64,000 nucleotides of DNA. Origin: Candidatus Manganitrophaceae bacterium (GTDB lineage Bacteria > Nitrospirota > Nitrospiria > SBBL01 > Manganitrophaceae). The translations under genes were made by a program, and so were the position numbers. Position 1 is the stretch's first letter. Every line of letters begins with the position of its first letter. Of the stretch, positions 9,967 to 19,289 are shown piece after piece. The DNA lies in NCBI GenBank assembly GCA_016200325.1, contig JACQEZ010000011.1, forward strand, positions 618,869 through 682,868, in the 5' to 3' direction. A model generated the notes under the pieces. That model saw only the letters and a list, made by a program, of their open reading frames with translations, was not told the origin of the DNA and searched no databases.

Positions 9967-10247
9967 TTTCCCTCCTCCTATTACGGATGATTGACTGCGT
10001 CTTAAATCTTAAACTACTCCGGGATGACAGGCCCCTCGGGTTTTGGGCTGTAGACCGAGCCATGAAATGTGATTCACTCGCGATCCGGCGCAGCAGTAGG
10101 GGGGGGCGCAGCAGAGGAGGGAGAGCGGGTGTGTTACTCTGTGGTCTTCGTTCTACTAACTCGGTTTTGAATGGGTCATCAATACTCCCAGGTTGAGTTT
10201 ATCCAAGCGGTGTTACCCGGTGGCTTGTTCCTAAGGGGTCTTTTTTT
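9967..10247 (-). other. Long untranslated leader of amt copy 2
   Basis: About 280 bp separate the PII copy 3 terminator from the amt copy 2 start, with no credible gene. Read on the minus strand, the distal part can fold (an AACTC/GAGTT helix enclosing TGGG/CCCA, and an AAGC/GCTT helix), and GGCGCAGCAG occurs twice near 10087-10116. No sigma54 promoter of correct spacing was found; the nearest GG/GC pair, around 10055-10075, is off by one base. A regulated leader is possible but unproven. Confidence 0.3.
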
Positions 10248-10281
10248 AAAAAAGAGGCGGGGTAAAGTCTCACCCCGCCTC
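10248..10281 (-). terminator. Rho-independent terminator of PII copy 3
   Basis: On the minus strand a perfect 10-bp GC-rich stem (10254-10263 with 10272-10281) with an 8-base loop is followed directly by six U. It lies 13 bp past the PII copy 3 stop and should end the porin-amt-PII transcript. Confidence 0.9.
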
Positions 10282-10293
10282 CTGGTGCCTTCG

Positions 10294-12148
<1,855 letters not shown>

Positions 12149-12193
12149 TTATCTCCTCCTATTCCGAATTAAAGTAAACGATTCTGTCTTAGT

Positions 12194-13384
12194 TTAGAAG
12201 CTATAAATGGCACCGAGAACGACCCGGTTTTGGCTCTTCTCGAAGGTAGCCCCTTCTTTTTCGAAAATTTCTTTATCCGCCATATCGTGTCGGTATTCCA
12301 GCCGAACGAGCAGATTCCCGGCCACTTTGTGTTCCCCTGTAACCGTGACCTCTTGAACCTTGGGGCCGGTGGTGATTCCGTTGCCCAAGGTGTTCGCTCC
12401 GTACATGACATTGTCTTTATCATTGGTCCATTCGTACCGAAGCGCGATCGCGCACGGATCGACCGCCCAGCGGGCATAAGCGGCGACACCGGTCCACTTC
12501 ATGCTGCTCCCGCCGCCGATCGGATCTTGCTTCCCATAGTCGTAGTTCACCATGAAGGAGAGCGAATCGGTCGGAAGGAAGGAGACGATCGCATCGTAAA
12601 CCTGTCGACCCTCGAAGCCGCCCGCGGTCGATTGCTCGGGCCCGATCCAATTCAAAACAATCGGAACCTGCTTGATCGGAGTGATTCCGATCTGCGCGCC
12701 GAAGGTTTTCATGTTGTTTGTCTCGACCACGTCATTCCAGCCATTTAGAAGATAGGCATTCACAAACAGCATGTCGGAGATCGCATAGTTGACTCGCAGT
12801 CCGGCATGGTAGTAGGGGATGGCGCAGCAGAAGAGAAGGCCTCGGGTGTAATTCCAGTTGTCTTTCGACTCGATGACTTCGGCCCCCATGTGGGTGACGA
12901 ATTTTCCCAGATCCAGGGTTAGATGAATTGGGGTCGCCCAGGTGACATAGGCTTGTTGAATGTTCTTGAACGGTTCTTCAGCGGCGCCTCCCGGGCACGA
13001 CGGGGTGCCACAGTGGACCAGCTCCGTCGTCGACCCATAATCGAGATCGACCCGGAATCCGACCGGCGAGCTGTCGGTCGGCGTTTTGGAGAAGACCAGC
13101 TCGGCCAGATTGATGCTGAAGTCATTGTGATAGATGTCGAAGTTGCTGATGGCGGCGCCGATCTTGTTCATATTGGAGTCGGGCTTGTTGAAGTTATAGC
13201 TATAGTAGGTGTCGACAAAACCGTTGATGCTGATCGAGGAGGCGCCTTTTTCAACCACGCCCATCCGCTCCTCGAGCTGTTTGAGACGATCGGTCACTTC
13301 CTTCCCGGTATCTTCTGCAAAGACATTCCCGCCGATCAACATCAGTATTGCGATTGCCCAACTCCACACGATTCTCTGTTTCAT
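12194..13384 (-). CDS. Outer-membrane beta-barrel porin
   Basis: This 396-residue protein has a signal peptide (cleavage near NVFA/EDT) and a short coiled-coil-like stretch (VTDRLKQLEERMGVVEKG). It then shows many alternating amphipathic strands rich in aromatic residues, ending VVLGAIYSF with the C-terminal Phe typical of outer-membrane barrels. The pattern INGFVDTYYSYNFNKPD is that of the putative beta-barrel porin-2 (OmpL-like) family. As first gene of the sigma54-controlled unit with amt copy 3 and PII copy 3, it may bring ammonium or small nitrogen compounds across the outer membrane. That role is inference. Confidence 0.85.
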   Translation of the reverse strand: MKQRIVWSWAIAILMLIGGNVFAEDTGKEVTDRLKQLEERMGVVEKGASSISINGFVDTYYSYNFNKPDSNMNKIGAAISNFDIYHNDFSINLAELVFSKTPTDSSPVGFRVDLDYGSTTELVHCGTPSCPGGAAEEPFKNIQQAYVTWATPIHLTLDLGKFVTHMGAEVIESKDNWNYTRGLLFCCAIPYYHAGLRVNYAISDMLFVNAYLLNGWNDVVETNNMKTFGAQIGITPIKQVPIVLNWIGPEQSTAGGFEGRQVYDAIVSFLPTDSLSFMVNYDYGKQDPIGGGSSMKWTGVAAYARWAVDPCAIALRYEWTNDKDNVMYGANTLGNGITTGPKVQEVTVTGEHKVAGNLLVRLEYRHDMADKEIFEKEGATFEKSQNRVVLGAIYSF

Positions 13385-13419
13385 TCCGAGGGTTCCTCCT
13401 GAGTTTGAGTGTCATGGTC

Positions 13420-13487
13420 AAAAAAAAGCGCCGCTGGATAAAATATCCGGCGGCGCCCTTGCCTGCCTTGTTACTTACGTCATCGTA
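13420..13487 (-). promoter_or_regulatory. Leader element, copy 1 (hairpin plus terminator)
   Basis: Read on the minus strand, a short palindrome (13476-13487, TACGATGACGTA) is followed by a 19-base conserved linker containing AAGGCAGGCAA. A GC-rich hairpin follows (13450-13456 with 13428-13434, inner stem 13444-13448/13436-13440), then eight U (13420-13427). It lies just upstream of the porin start and has the form of an intrinsic terminator or attenuator. The same architecture is repeated at 13519-13598. Confidence 0.75.
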
Positions 13488-13518
13488 GTTTGAACTTCGC
13501 TACCGTATTGCTCTGATT

Positions 13519-13598
13519 AAAAAAAAAGGCGCCGCAGGAGGATTTTGGCTATCCACCGGCGGCGCCTTTGCCAGCCTTTGCACGATTACATCGATGTA
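13519..13598 (-). promoter_or_regulatory. Leader element, copy 2 (hairpin plus terminator)
   Basis: This is the second copy of the leader element. On the minus strand it has the palindrome TACATCGATGTA (13587-13598), a 20-base linker with AAAGGCTGGCAAA, a GC-rich stem (13559-13566 with 13528-13535) with a broken inner stem, and nine U (13519-13527). It begins about 16 bases after the predicted sigma54 transcription start. Paired changes in the inner stems of the two copies keep the fold while the sequence differs, which supports a functional RNA. Confidence 0.75.
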
Positions 13599-13625
13599 GT
13601 CGGTCTTGATTTATTTATCTAAAGA

Positions 13626-13640
13626 GCAAGCCATGTGCCA
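13626..13640 (-). promoter_or_regulatory. Sigma54 (-24/-12) promoter for porin-amt-PII
   Basis: On the minus strand TGGCAC, five bases, then TTGC gives the exact GG-GC spacing of sigma54 promoters (consensus TGGCACG-N4-TTGC). Transcription would start near 13614. The promoter lies between a sigma54-activator gene and the porin. Confidence 0.82.
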
Positions 13641-13766
13641 GAGTCGGTTTACCTGGAGAAATCATAAAAAACCTGTATTTATAACTCCCTGGCATCGGGG
13701 CGATTCCTCAGTTTGGTCCGAATCATGACGCTTTTGTCGTATTTGCGACAAATTTGTATGTTTCAC

Positions 13767-14756
13767 TCAAAACGTGTTGTCCGGAAAGAGACGGTACTTT
13801 CTAATTTTATAGGCAACCTGCCGTGGCGTCATCCCGAGGAGACGCGCCGCCTTGGCCTGCACCCAGCCCGATCGTTCAAGCGCTTTTCGTAGGGCTTCCT
13901 GCTCCATCCCCTGCATCCGCTCGCTGAAAGAGGAGTGTTTGATCGATCCGGTCGGCGGGGTCACCGTCTTGATGTCGTTAAAATAGTTCTGAATGGCCGG
14001 TGGAATCGTCCTAAACGTGACCGACTCCTCTTCCGCCAGCACCACCAGCCGTTCGATACAATTCTCCAGCTCCCGAACATTCCCCGGCCAGTCATATTGA
14101 ACAAGGAGCTGGCTCACCTCCTCGGAAAGATAAACTTTTTTGTCGTTTTCCTTATTGAACTTTTCGAGAAAATGCTCAATGAGCAGGGGGATATCCTCCC
14201 GCCGCTCCCGAAGCGGAGGCAGATGGATCGGAACCACATTGAGGCGATAATAGAGATCTTGGCGAAAGGTTCCTTCCAGAATTGCATTTTCCAGCAGACG
14301 GTGGGTGGCGGCAATGACGCGGACATCGACCGAGATCGTCTCCACCCCGCCGACCCGCTCGAATTCCATCTCCTGCAGCACCCGCAATAACTTTACTTGA
14401 ACGGAAATCGGCAGGTCGCCGATTTCATCCAAGAAAATCGTTCCACCGTCGGCCAGCTCGAATCGTCCCTTTCGCGTCTGGATGGCGCCGGTGAAGGCCC
14501 CCTTTTCATGGCCGAAAAGCTCGCTCTCCAACAATGTCTCGGGAAGGGCGGCGCAATTGACCTTGATAAACGGCTTGTCGGCGCGAGGGCTGTTTTCGTG
14601 GATTAACTTGGCGATCAGCTCTTTGCCGGTTCCGCTTTCGCCGCGCAAGAGGGCGGTCGCCTTGCTATGGCTGACCCTGATCAGCTCTTTATAGATATCC
14701 CGCATGACCGGGCTGCGGCCGATCAGCGCGCTGGAAAGCCGTGATTCGATGGCCAT
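13767..14756 (-). CDS. Sigma54-dependent transcriptional activator, NifA-like but without sensor domain
   Basis: The 329-residue protein starts almost directly with the AAA+ domain of bacterial enhancer-binding proteins: Walker [12 protein letters not shown], the sigma54-contacting GAFTGA loop, Walker [13 protein letters not shown] and the RQDLYYRLN sensor segment. A Fis-type helix-turn-helix at the C-terminus ([24 protein letters not shown]) closely resembles NifA. No receiver or GAF domain is present, as in PspF-type activators, so activity must be controlled by expression or a partner protein. The ATG at 14756 follows GGAGGAGG; a longer frame upstream covers its leader and is unlikely. It lies just upstream of the sigma54 promoter and probably activates it. 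Confidence 0.9.
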   Translation of the reverse strand: MAIESRLSSALIGRSPVMRDIYKELIRVSHSKATALLRGESGTGKELIAKLIHENSPRADKPFIKVNCAALPETLLESELFGHEKGAFTGAIQTRKGRFELADGGTIFLDEIGDLPISVQVKLLRVLQEMEFERVGGVETISVDVRVIAATHRLLENAILEGTFRQDLYYRLNVVPIHLPPLRERREDIPLLIEHFLEKFNKENDKKVYLSEEVSQLLVQYDWPGNVRELENCIERLVVLAEEESVTFRTIPPAIQNYFNDIKTVTPPTGSIKHSSFSERMQGMEQEALRKALERSGWVQAKAARLLGMTPRQVAYKIRKYRLFPDNTF

Positions 14757-14840
14757 TAAACTCCTCCTCCCATAGGGCGTCCTTTCCCAAATAGGGCGGG
14801 CCCGTGAAGTCGATAGAACGGACGCCGGGGGTACAAAAAC

Positions 14841-14903
14841 AAGACGTCCCACCCCAAGATAGCGCTCGAGGTGGGACGTCTTCGTCAATACACGTCTTCG
14901 TGT
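14841..14903 (-). promoter_or_regulatory. Leader attenuator of the sigma54-activator gene
   Basis: On the minus strand the transcript would begin with a hairpin (14890-14903, ACACG/CGTGT around AAGA). A perfect 13-bp stem follows (14870-14882 with 14841-14853), then TTGTTTTTG, resembling a terminator. The 10-mer ACGTCTTCGT (plus strand) occurs twice at 14876 and 14892. The layout recalls the tandem elements at 13420-13598, though the primary sequence differs. Confidence 0.6.
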
Positions 14904-14911
14904 TGGATATT

Positions 14912-14940
14912 ATCCTAGCGAATTCAAAACAAGCTGTCAA
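14912..14940 (-). promoter_or_regulatory. Sigma70 promoter for the sigma54-activator gene
   Basis: Minus strand: perfect -35 TTGACA (14935-14940), 17-bp spacer, -10 TAGGAT (14912-14917). The predicted start, near 14905, falls at the edge of the leader hairpin. Confidence 0.65.
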
Positions 14941-15012
14941 GCTCTTTCGTGTAAATTTAATCGGCCCCTCATTTGTTATAATACCTATAAGGTATGAATA
15001 TTCGGCGCGGCG

Positions 15013-15042
15013 TTGACACCCCTCTATCGGAAGTGATATACC
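15013..15042 (+). promoter_or_regulatory. Sigma70 promoter for the TPR gene
   Basis: Perfect -35 TTGACA (15013-15018), 18-bp spacer, -10 TATACC (15037-15042), 32 bp before the TPR gene start. Confidence 0.55.
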
Positions 15043-15073
15043 CAGTTCAGATCAATTCGGGTTTGTAGGAGCC

Positions 15074-15862
15074 ATGGAACCGGAAATGACATCCGAGAGA
15101 GAGCATTCGGGTGTTTTTCTTCAGGGAATGATCTTTCTTCATCGCGGCCATTTTGAGGGAGCGCGTCGCTGCTTTGAGCAGGCATTGGAGGAAGGCCGTC
15201 CGAAGGGAGCGCCCGATCAGATCCAGGCGATCCTGTTGAATCTGGGCAACGCCTGCGCCGCCCTCGGCGACCGAGTTGCCGCGCGAGCGTCCTATCAAGA
15301 AGTCCTCTCGCTCGACCGGCAAGCGCCCGATCCGAAGGTCGTCGGACAGGCCTTGGTCAACCTCGGCAACCTCTCCCGTGAAGAAGGGGAGGTCGACCGA
15401 GCGCGGGCCTATTATCTCGAGGCATCTGACCGTCTGCGCGAGGGGGCCGATGAGGTCGCTTCCGCGGCGTTATACAGCAACTTCGGCCTCCTGGAGCAGA
15501 CCCTGGGGCATCTGGAGGCGGCGGTTGATCTATTCAAAAAAGCGATCGATCTGCACAAGAAGACCGGCCACGAAGCCGGCCTGGCCGCCACCTGGGGACA
15601 ACTAGGCCGCATTTATTTTCAGCTCGAGAAAGATCGTTCAGCCGAGAATTGTTTTAACTTTGCCGCAACCCATTTTAATCGGCTCGGAGACCCGGCCGGT
15701 GAGGCCGAAGCGCTCCGTGGACTCGCCCAGGTTTACGAGCGGCGTGGTGACCGCGCCCTCAGTCTGAATTGTCTCGCCCATATCGCAGAGATTCAGAAGA
15801 ATTATGCCCTTCCGCCCGACCCCCGGGACCTGGAACAACGGAATCGACTCTATCGGTCCTGA
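15074..15862 (+). CDS. Tetratricopeptide-repeat protein
   Basis: This 262-residue, apparently cytoplasmic protein is made of about five or six TPR units, for example GMIFLHRGHFEGARRCFEQAL, LNLGNACAALGDRVAARASY and LVNLGNLSREEGEVDRARAYY. Such helical solenoids bind other proteins. No catalytic domain or signal peptide is seen. The ATG has GGAG eight bases upstream. It is transcribed divergently from the nitrogen-control activator and converges on the Mut7-C gene, so its partner is unknown. Confidence 0.8.
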   Translation: MEPEMTSEREHSGVFLQGMIFLHRGHFEGARRCFEQALEEGRPKGAPDQIQAILLNLGNACAALGDRVAARASYQEVLSLDRQAPDPKVVGQALVNLGNLSREEGEVDRARAYYLEASDRLREGADEVASAALYSNFGLLEQTLGHLEAAVDLFKKAIDLHKKTGHEAGLAATWGQLGRIYFQLEKDRSAENCFNFAATHFNRLGDPAGEAEALRGLAQVYERRGDRALSLNCLAHIAEIQKNYALPPDPRDLEQRNRLYRS

Positions 15863-15868
15863 TCGGGA

Positions 15869-16375
15869 TTACCCCTCTTTGGTCTTATTCAGGCGACGCT
15901 CCAGCTGCCCGATGAGCCGCCGCATCCGCTTCACATGCTCTCCCTCCCAGAAAAATTGATTGCAGCGGGGGCAATAAACAAAGGTGGAGCGGGTTTGGTA
16001 AACATAGGAAGGAACCTGTCCTCTGGCCTCCTCTCTCGACCGCGAAACGAAAAGGGTGTTACATTCGAGGCAGCGGACAAATGAGAGGGCGCCGTTCAGC
16101 CCAAAGGTGTCGACGATCCGGTGAAGCTGGGCGCCATGATCTTGATAGTTGTCGAGGAGGAGTCCTCGGATCCGTCCGGACCTCAACCCGCTTCGCTCGA
16201 ACAGCCGACGATCGCTGCTGAGCACGATCCGGCCCTCGGCTTCGGCGATCCGGACCAACTCCGCATCCTCGACCGGGTTGATGAAAAGGGTGTCATATCC
16301 GAGCATCCGCAACTTCCGGACCAGATGGCCGACATTGGTATCGATGATAAATCGCGGTTCGTTGAGCGTCGTCAT
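15869..16375 (-). CDS. Mut7-C RNase-domain protein with zinc ribbon
   Basis: The 168-residue protein starts with a PIN-like fold (FIIDTNVGHLVRKLRMLGYDT, then ILSSDRRL) as found in the Mut7-C family, with acidic residues that could bind a metal for RNA cleavage. The C-terminal half carries two CxxC pairs (CLEC and CPRC) for a zinc ribbon. The name comes from the exonuclease Mut-7; the bacterial proteins are largely uncharacterised. The ATG follows GGAAGG. The family call is good, the activity is inferred. Confidence 0.85.
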   Translation of the reverse strand: MTTLNEPRFIIDTNVGHLVRKLRMLGYDTLFINPVEDAELVRIAEAEGRIVLSSDRRLFERSGLRSGRIRGLLLDNYQDHGAQLHRIVDTFGLNGALSFVRCLECNTLFVSRSREEARGQVPSYVYQTRSTFVYCPRCNQFFWEGEHVKRMRRLIGQLERRLNKTKEG

Positions 16376-16531
16376 TTTCCTTCCATAATTTTAACCATTT
16401 TAATGCCGAATACAACCGGTGTGGTCGTCACGCCGAGGTCGCCCCCCCTCGTTTTTCTCTGCTGATTCATGTCAGAATGGATAGATTGGACGAGCGCGGC
16501 GCGTCTTTTTCACCCGTAGAGAGGGAGAGGA

Positions 16532-17497
16532 TTGAAGTCGGCAACACAAAATTGGATCAATACGATCATCGGTCTGGTCGCCCTCCTCTTTGCGCTCTTT
16601 TTCCTCTATCGACAGCTTCGGACCCTTTCGATCTCCGACGGTCTCGCTTACCTCCACGCGCTGAGTCCGGTCCAAATTGTTCTGGCGCTCCTGGCGACCG
16701 CGCTCAGCTACCTGATCCTCACCGGCTATGACCGGTTGTCGCTTCGCTTTCTCGAAAAGAGCTTGCCTTATCCGAAAGTCGCATTCGCTGCGTTTGTCTC
16801 CTATGCCATCAGCAAAAATCTCGGGATCAGCTGGCTGACCGGCGGTTCGTTGCGATATCGTTTTTACTCCCGGTGGGGGATGACGCTGGTCGAGATCTCA
16901 AAGCTGGTTTTATTCAATACCACCACCTTTCTTTGTGGTTTTTTCTTTTGGGGCGGGCTCGCCCTTCTTTTCTTCCCGCCGAGAACCGAAATTATCTCCT
17001 TTCTGCGGGGACCGCTCCTCCCTGCCTTCGGCATAGCGCTCTGGGCGGTCTTGCTTCTCTATCTTCTCATTTGCAGCCAGCCCCACAAAACGATCCGGTT
17101 CCGAAACCATGTCTGGCACCTTCCCCCCCTGTCGATCGCCCTCTCTCAAGTAGTGCTCGGCGCGGTGGACGTTCTTGCCACGTTGGGGGTCTTGTACCTC
17201 CTTCTCCCGTCTCGGACGGTCTCATTTCTAACGCTGTTGACCGCCTATTTTATCGGAGAGGTCGTGGCGATTCTGACGCATGCTCCCGGCGGCATCGGCG
17301 TTTTTGAATCGACCCTCTTGGCGGTGCTCGGTCAAGAGATCGCCGCATCGGCGCTCTTCCCCGCCCTTCTTCTCTATCGATTGGTCTATTTTTTCGTTCC
17401 GCTTGTCTTGGGAATGATTCTCCTCGGCATCGATGAAGTGCGCGACCGGCCGGGGTCGATCGACATTCTCTTGCATCGAAAAACAGAAAATCGTTAA
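16532..17497 (+). CDS. Lysylphosphatidylglycerol synthase TM-region protein (UPF0104)
   Basis: This 321-residue integral membrane protein has about 8 helices and motifs of the UPF0104/LPG-synthase membrane family: SYAISKNLGISWLTGGSLRYRFY and a late GEVVAILTHAPGGIGVFE. In MprF this region flips or synthesises aminoacyl-lipids, but the catalytic soluble domain is missing here. A role in lipid translocation is therefore only possible. The start is a TTG immediately after GAGGGAGAGG. It lies 13 bp before the phospholipase-D-type gene, so the two probably share a transcript and may both act on phospholipids. Confidence 0.82.
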   Translation: MKSATQNWINTIIGLVALLFALFFLYRQLRTLSISDGLAYLHALSPVQIVLALLATALSYLILTGYDRLSLRFLEKSLPYPKVAFAAFVSYAISKNLGISWLTGGSLRYRFYSRWGMTLVEISKLVLFNTTTFLCGFFFWGGLALLFFPPRTEIISFLRGPLLPAFGIALWAVLLLYLLICSQPHKTIRFRNHVWHLPPLSIALSQVVLGAVDVLATLGVLYLLLPSRTVSFLTLLTAYFIGEVVAILTHAPGGIGVFESTLLAVLGQEIAASALFPALLLYRLVYFFVPLVLGMILLGIDEVRDRPGSIDILLHRKTENR

Positions 17498-17510
17498 AAT
17501 AGAAATACAA

Positions 17511-18803
17511 ATGGCCGACCCGCTGAACAAACGCACCTTGCTCTCCCCTTTGCTCTACCAGAAGACCCGACTGATCTTGATCTGTCTCCTCGGCCTGATT
17601 TTAATTTCCTGCGGTGCCGTTCCGAAGCGTCTCGATCAAGATCCCTTCCCCCTCTCTCATCCCGTTTTTTTTAATACTTTAGAAGCCTATACCGGGGCTC
17701 CGATCCTCAAAGGGAATCGCGTCCGTGTTCTGCTCAACGGGGATGAGTTCTTTCCCGCCATGTTGAAGGCGATCCGAGGGGCCAAGCAGAGCATTACCTT
17801 CGTGAGCTATGTTTATTGGCGAGGCCAGATTGCCGATGAATTTGCAGAGATCCTTGCCCAGCGCGCGCGGGAAGGGATACCGGTTTACCTCCTTCTCGAC
17901 TCTCAAGGGGCGAAGGCGATGGATGAGAAGAACGTCGTCAAAATGAGAGAGGCCGGGGTCCATTTGTCGTGGTTTCGTCCGCTGAGATGGTATAAGTTTC
18001 CTCAGTATAATTATCGAACCCATCGTAAAATCCTGGTCGTCGATGGGAAAATCGGCTTCACCGGAGGAATCGGGATCGGCCAGGAGTGGGCCGGCCATGC
18101 GCAAGATCCCGACCATTGGCGGGAGACCTGCGTCGTCGTCGAGGGCCCGGTCGTCCATTATCTGCAAGCGGCGTTTGCTGAAAATTGGATGGAGGCGACC
18201 GGGACGATGTTGGTGGGGAACATCTACTTCCATCCGCTGGAAGCGGTCGGCCCGGTCCAAGCACAGGGGATTCGAAGCTCCCCAATGGAGTCGAGCTCCG
18301 AGGTCTACATGCTCTACCTCCTTACCCTCTCCGCGGCGGAGCGGACCCTCTACATCACCACCGCCTACTTTCTTCCGGATGATCTGCTTCAGGAGCGGTT
18401 AATCCAAGCGGTTCAGCGGGGGGTCGATGTCCGGGTCGTCCTCCCCGGTAAATACAACGACAACTATTTTCTCTATCAGTTGAGCCGAAACGGCTATGGA
18501 AAGCTGCTGAAGGCGGGGGTCAAGATTTATGAATATCAGCCGACTTTCATCCATGCCAAGGCGATGGTCGCCGACGGGATCTGGGGGTCGATCGGGAGCA
18601 CCAACTTCGACAACCGCTCTTTTTCGCTCAACGACGAGTTTAACCTGAATTTCCACGACCGGGAGGTGGCGGGGCGGTTGGAGGAGGTCTTCCAGGAGGA
18701 TCTCGATCACTCCCGCCGCGTTTCCTATGAAGAGTGGGAAAAACGGCCTTATCGGGAGCGGTTTGTCGGCTGGCTCGCCAGCTGGATCAAGAATTTTTAC
18801 TGA
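17511..18803 (+). CDS. Phospholipase D/cardiolipin synthase family lipoprotein
   Basis: This 430-residue protein has two HKD catalytic motifs, HRKILVVD with GGIGIG downstream, and HAKAMVADG followed by GSTNFDNRS. These are the hallmarks of cardiolipin synthases and related phosphatidyltransferases. A hydrophobic N-terminus ends in LISC, a lipobox, so the mature protein may be anchored by a lipidated Cys rather than by the two helices of classical Cls. The ATG at 17511 lacks a clear Shine-Dalgarno sequence; in-frame codons upstream overlap the previous gene. The product is probably cardiolipin or a related lipid. Confidence 0.87.
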   Translation: MADPLNKRTLLSPLLYQKTRLILICLLGLILISCGAVPKRLDQDPFPLSHPVFFNTLEAYTGAPILKGNRVRVLLNGDEFFPAMLKAIRGAKQSITFVSYVYWRGQIADEFAEILAQRAREGIPVYLLLDSQGAKAMDEKNVVKMREAGVHLSWFRPLRWYKFPQYNYRTHRKILVVDGKIGFTGGIGIGQEWAGHAQDPDHWRETCVVVEGPVVHYLQAAFAENWMEATGTMLVGNIYFHPLEAVGPVQAQGIRSSPMESSSEVYMLYLLTLSAAERTLYITTAYFLPDDLLQERLIQAVQRGVDVRVVLPGKYNDNYFLYQLSRNGYGKLLKAGVKIYEYQPTFIHAKAMVADGIWGSIGSTNFDNRSFSLNDEFNLNFHDREVAGRLEEVFQEDLDHSRRVSYEEWEKRPYRERFVGWLASWIKNFY

Positions 18804-18835
18804 TGAAGCGGCAGGACGATCTCATTTAAGAGGAT

Positions 18836-19168
18836 CTACTTTAAAATGAAGTGCAGTGCAAAGTCAGTGGCAATCGCCGCGAGCGCAATGATATTGAGCC
18901 AGGCGATCTTCGGCTGTCCTTTCCGAAAAAAATGAACCGCATTAAAAAGGATAAAGAGCTCGGCAATGTTCGACATCGGCATATGAAGCCATCGCCATCG
19001 CCCCAGCGCAAAGGTGAGAAAGTAGAAGAGAAGGGCCAGCGAGACGGTGGTCCACTCCAGCCGCGACGCCCCGCCGGTCCGCTTCAGACGGACCAATGCG
19101 GTGATCAGGGAAACCAACACAATCACGAAGAGGAGCGGAAAGAGAGGCCACCAGACTTTGGCTGACAT
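18836..19168 (-). CDS. Small membrane protein, unknown function
   Basis: This 110-residue protein has about three hydrophobic helices (residues 6-27, 40-56 and 65-105 as a longer hydrophobic stretch) and a conserved-looking GRWRWLHMPMSNIAEL loop. The overall pattern resembles the start of cytochrome c biogenesis CcsB/ResC-type membrane proteins, whose N-terminal regions contain HMPLSNxYE-type motifs, but it is far too short to be one. It may be a degenerate or minimal relative. It converges on the phospholipase gene. Confidence 0.6.
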   Translation of the reverse strand: MSAKVWWPLFPLLFVIVLVSLITALVRLKRTGGASRLEWTTVSLALLFYFLTFALGRWRWLHMPMSNIAELFILFNAVHFFRKGQPKIAWLNIIALAAIATDFALHFILK

Positions 19169-19289
19169 TTCTTATGGTAATCAAAAGCCGCCAGAAAGAT
19201 CAAGGAGAAAGAGCGCCAGAAACAGAGAGGGGCCTTTGGCCTCAGCCATCAACCGATGGGTCCAAGGAGGTTCTAAGCCGATTGAATTG

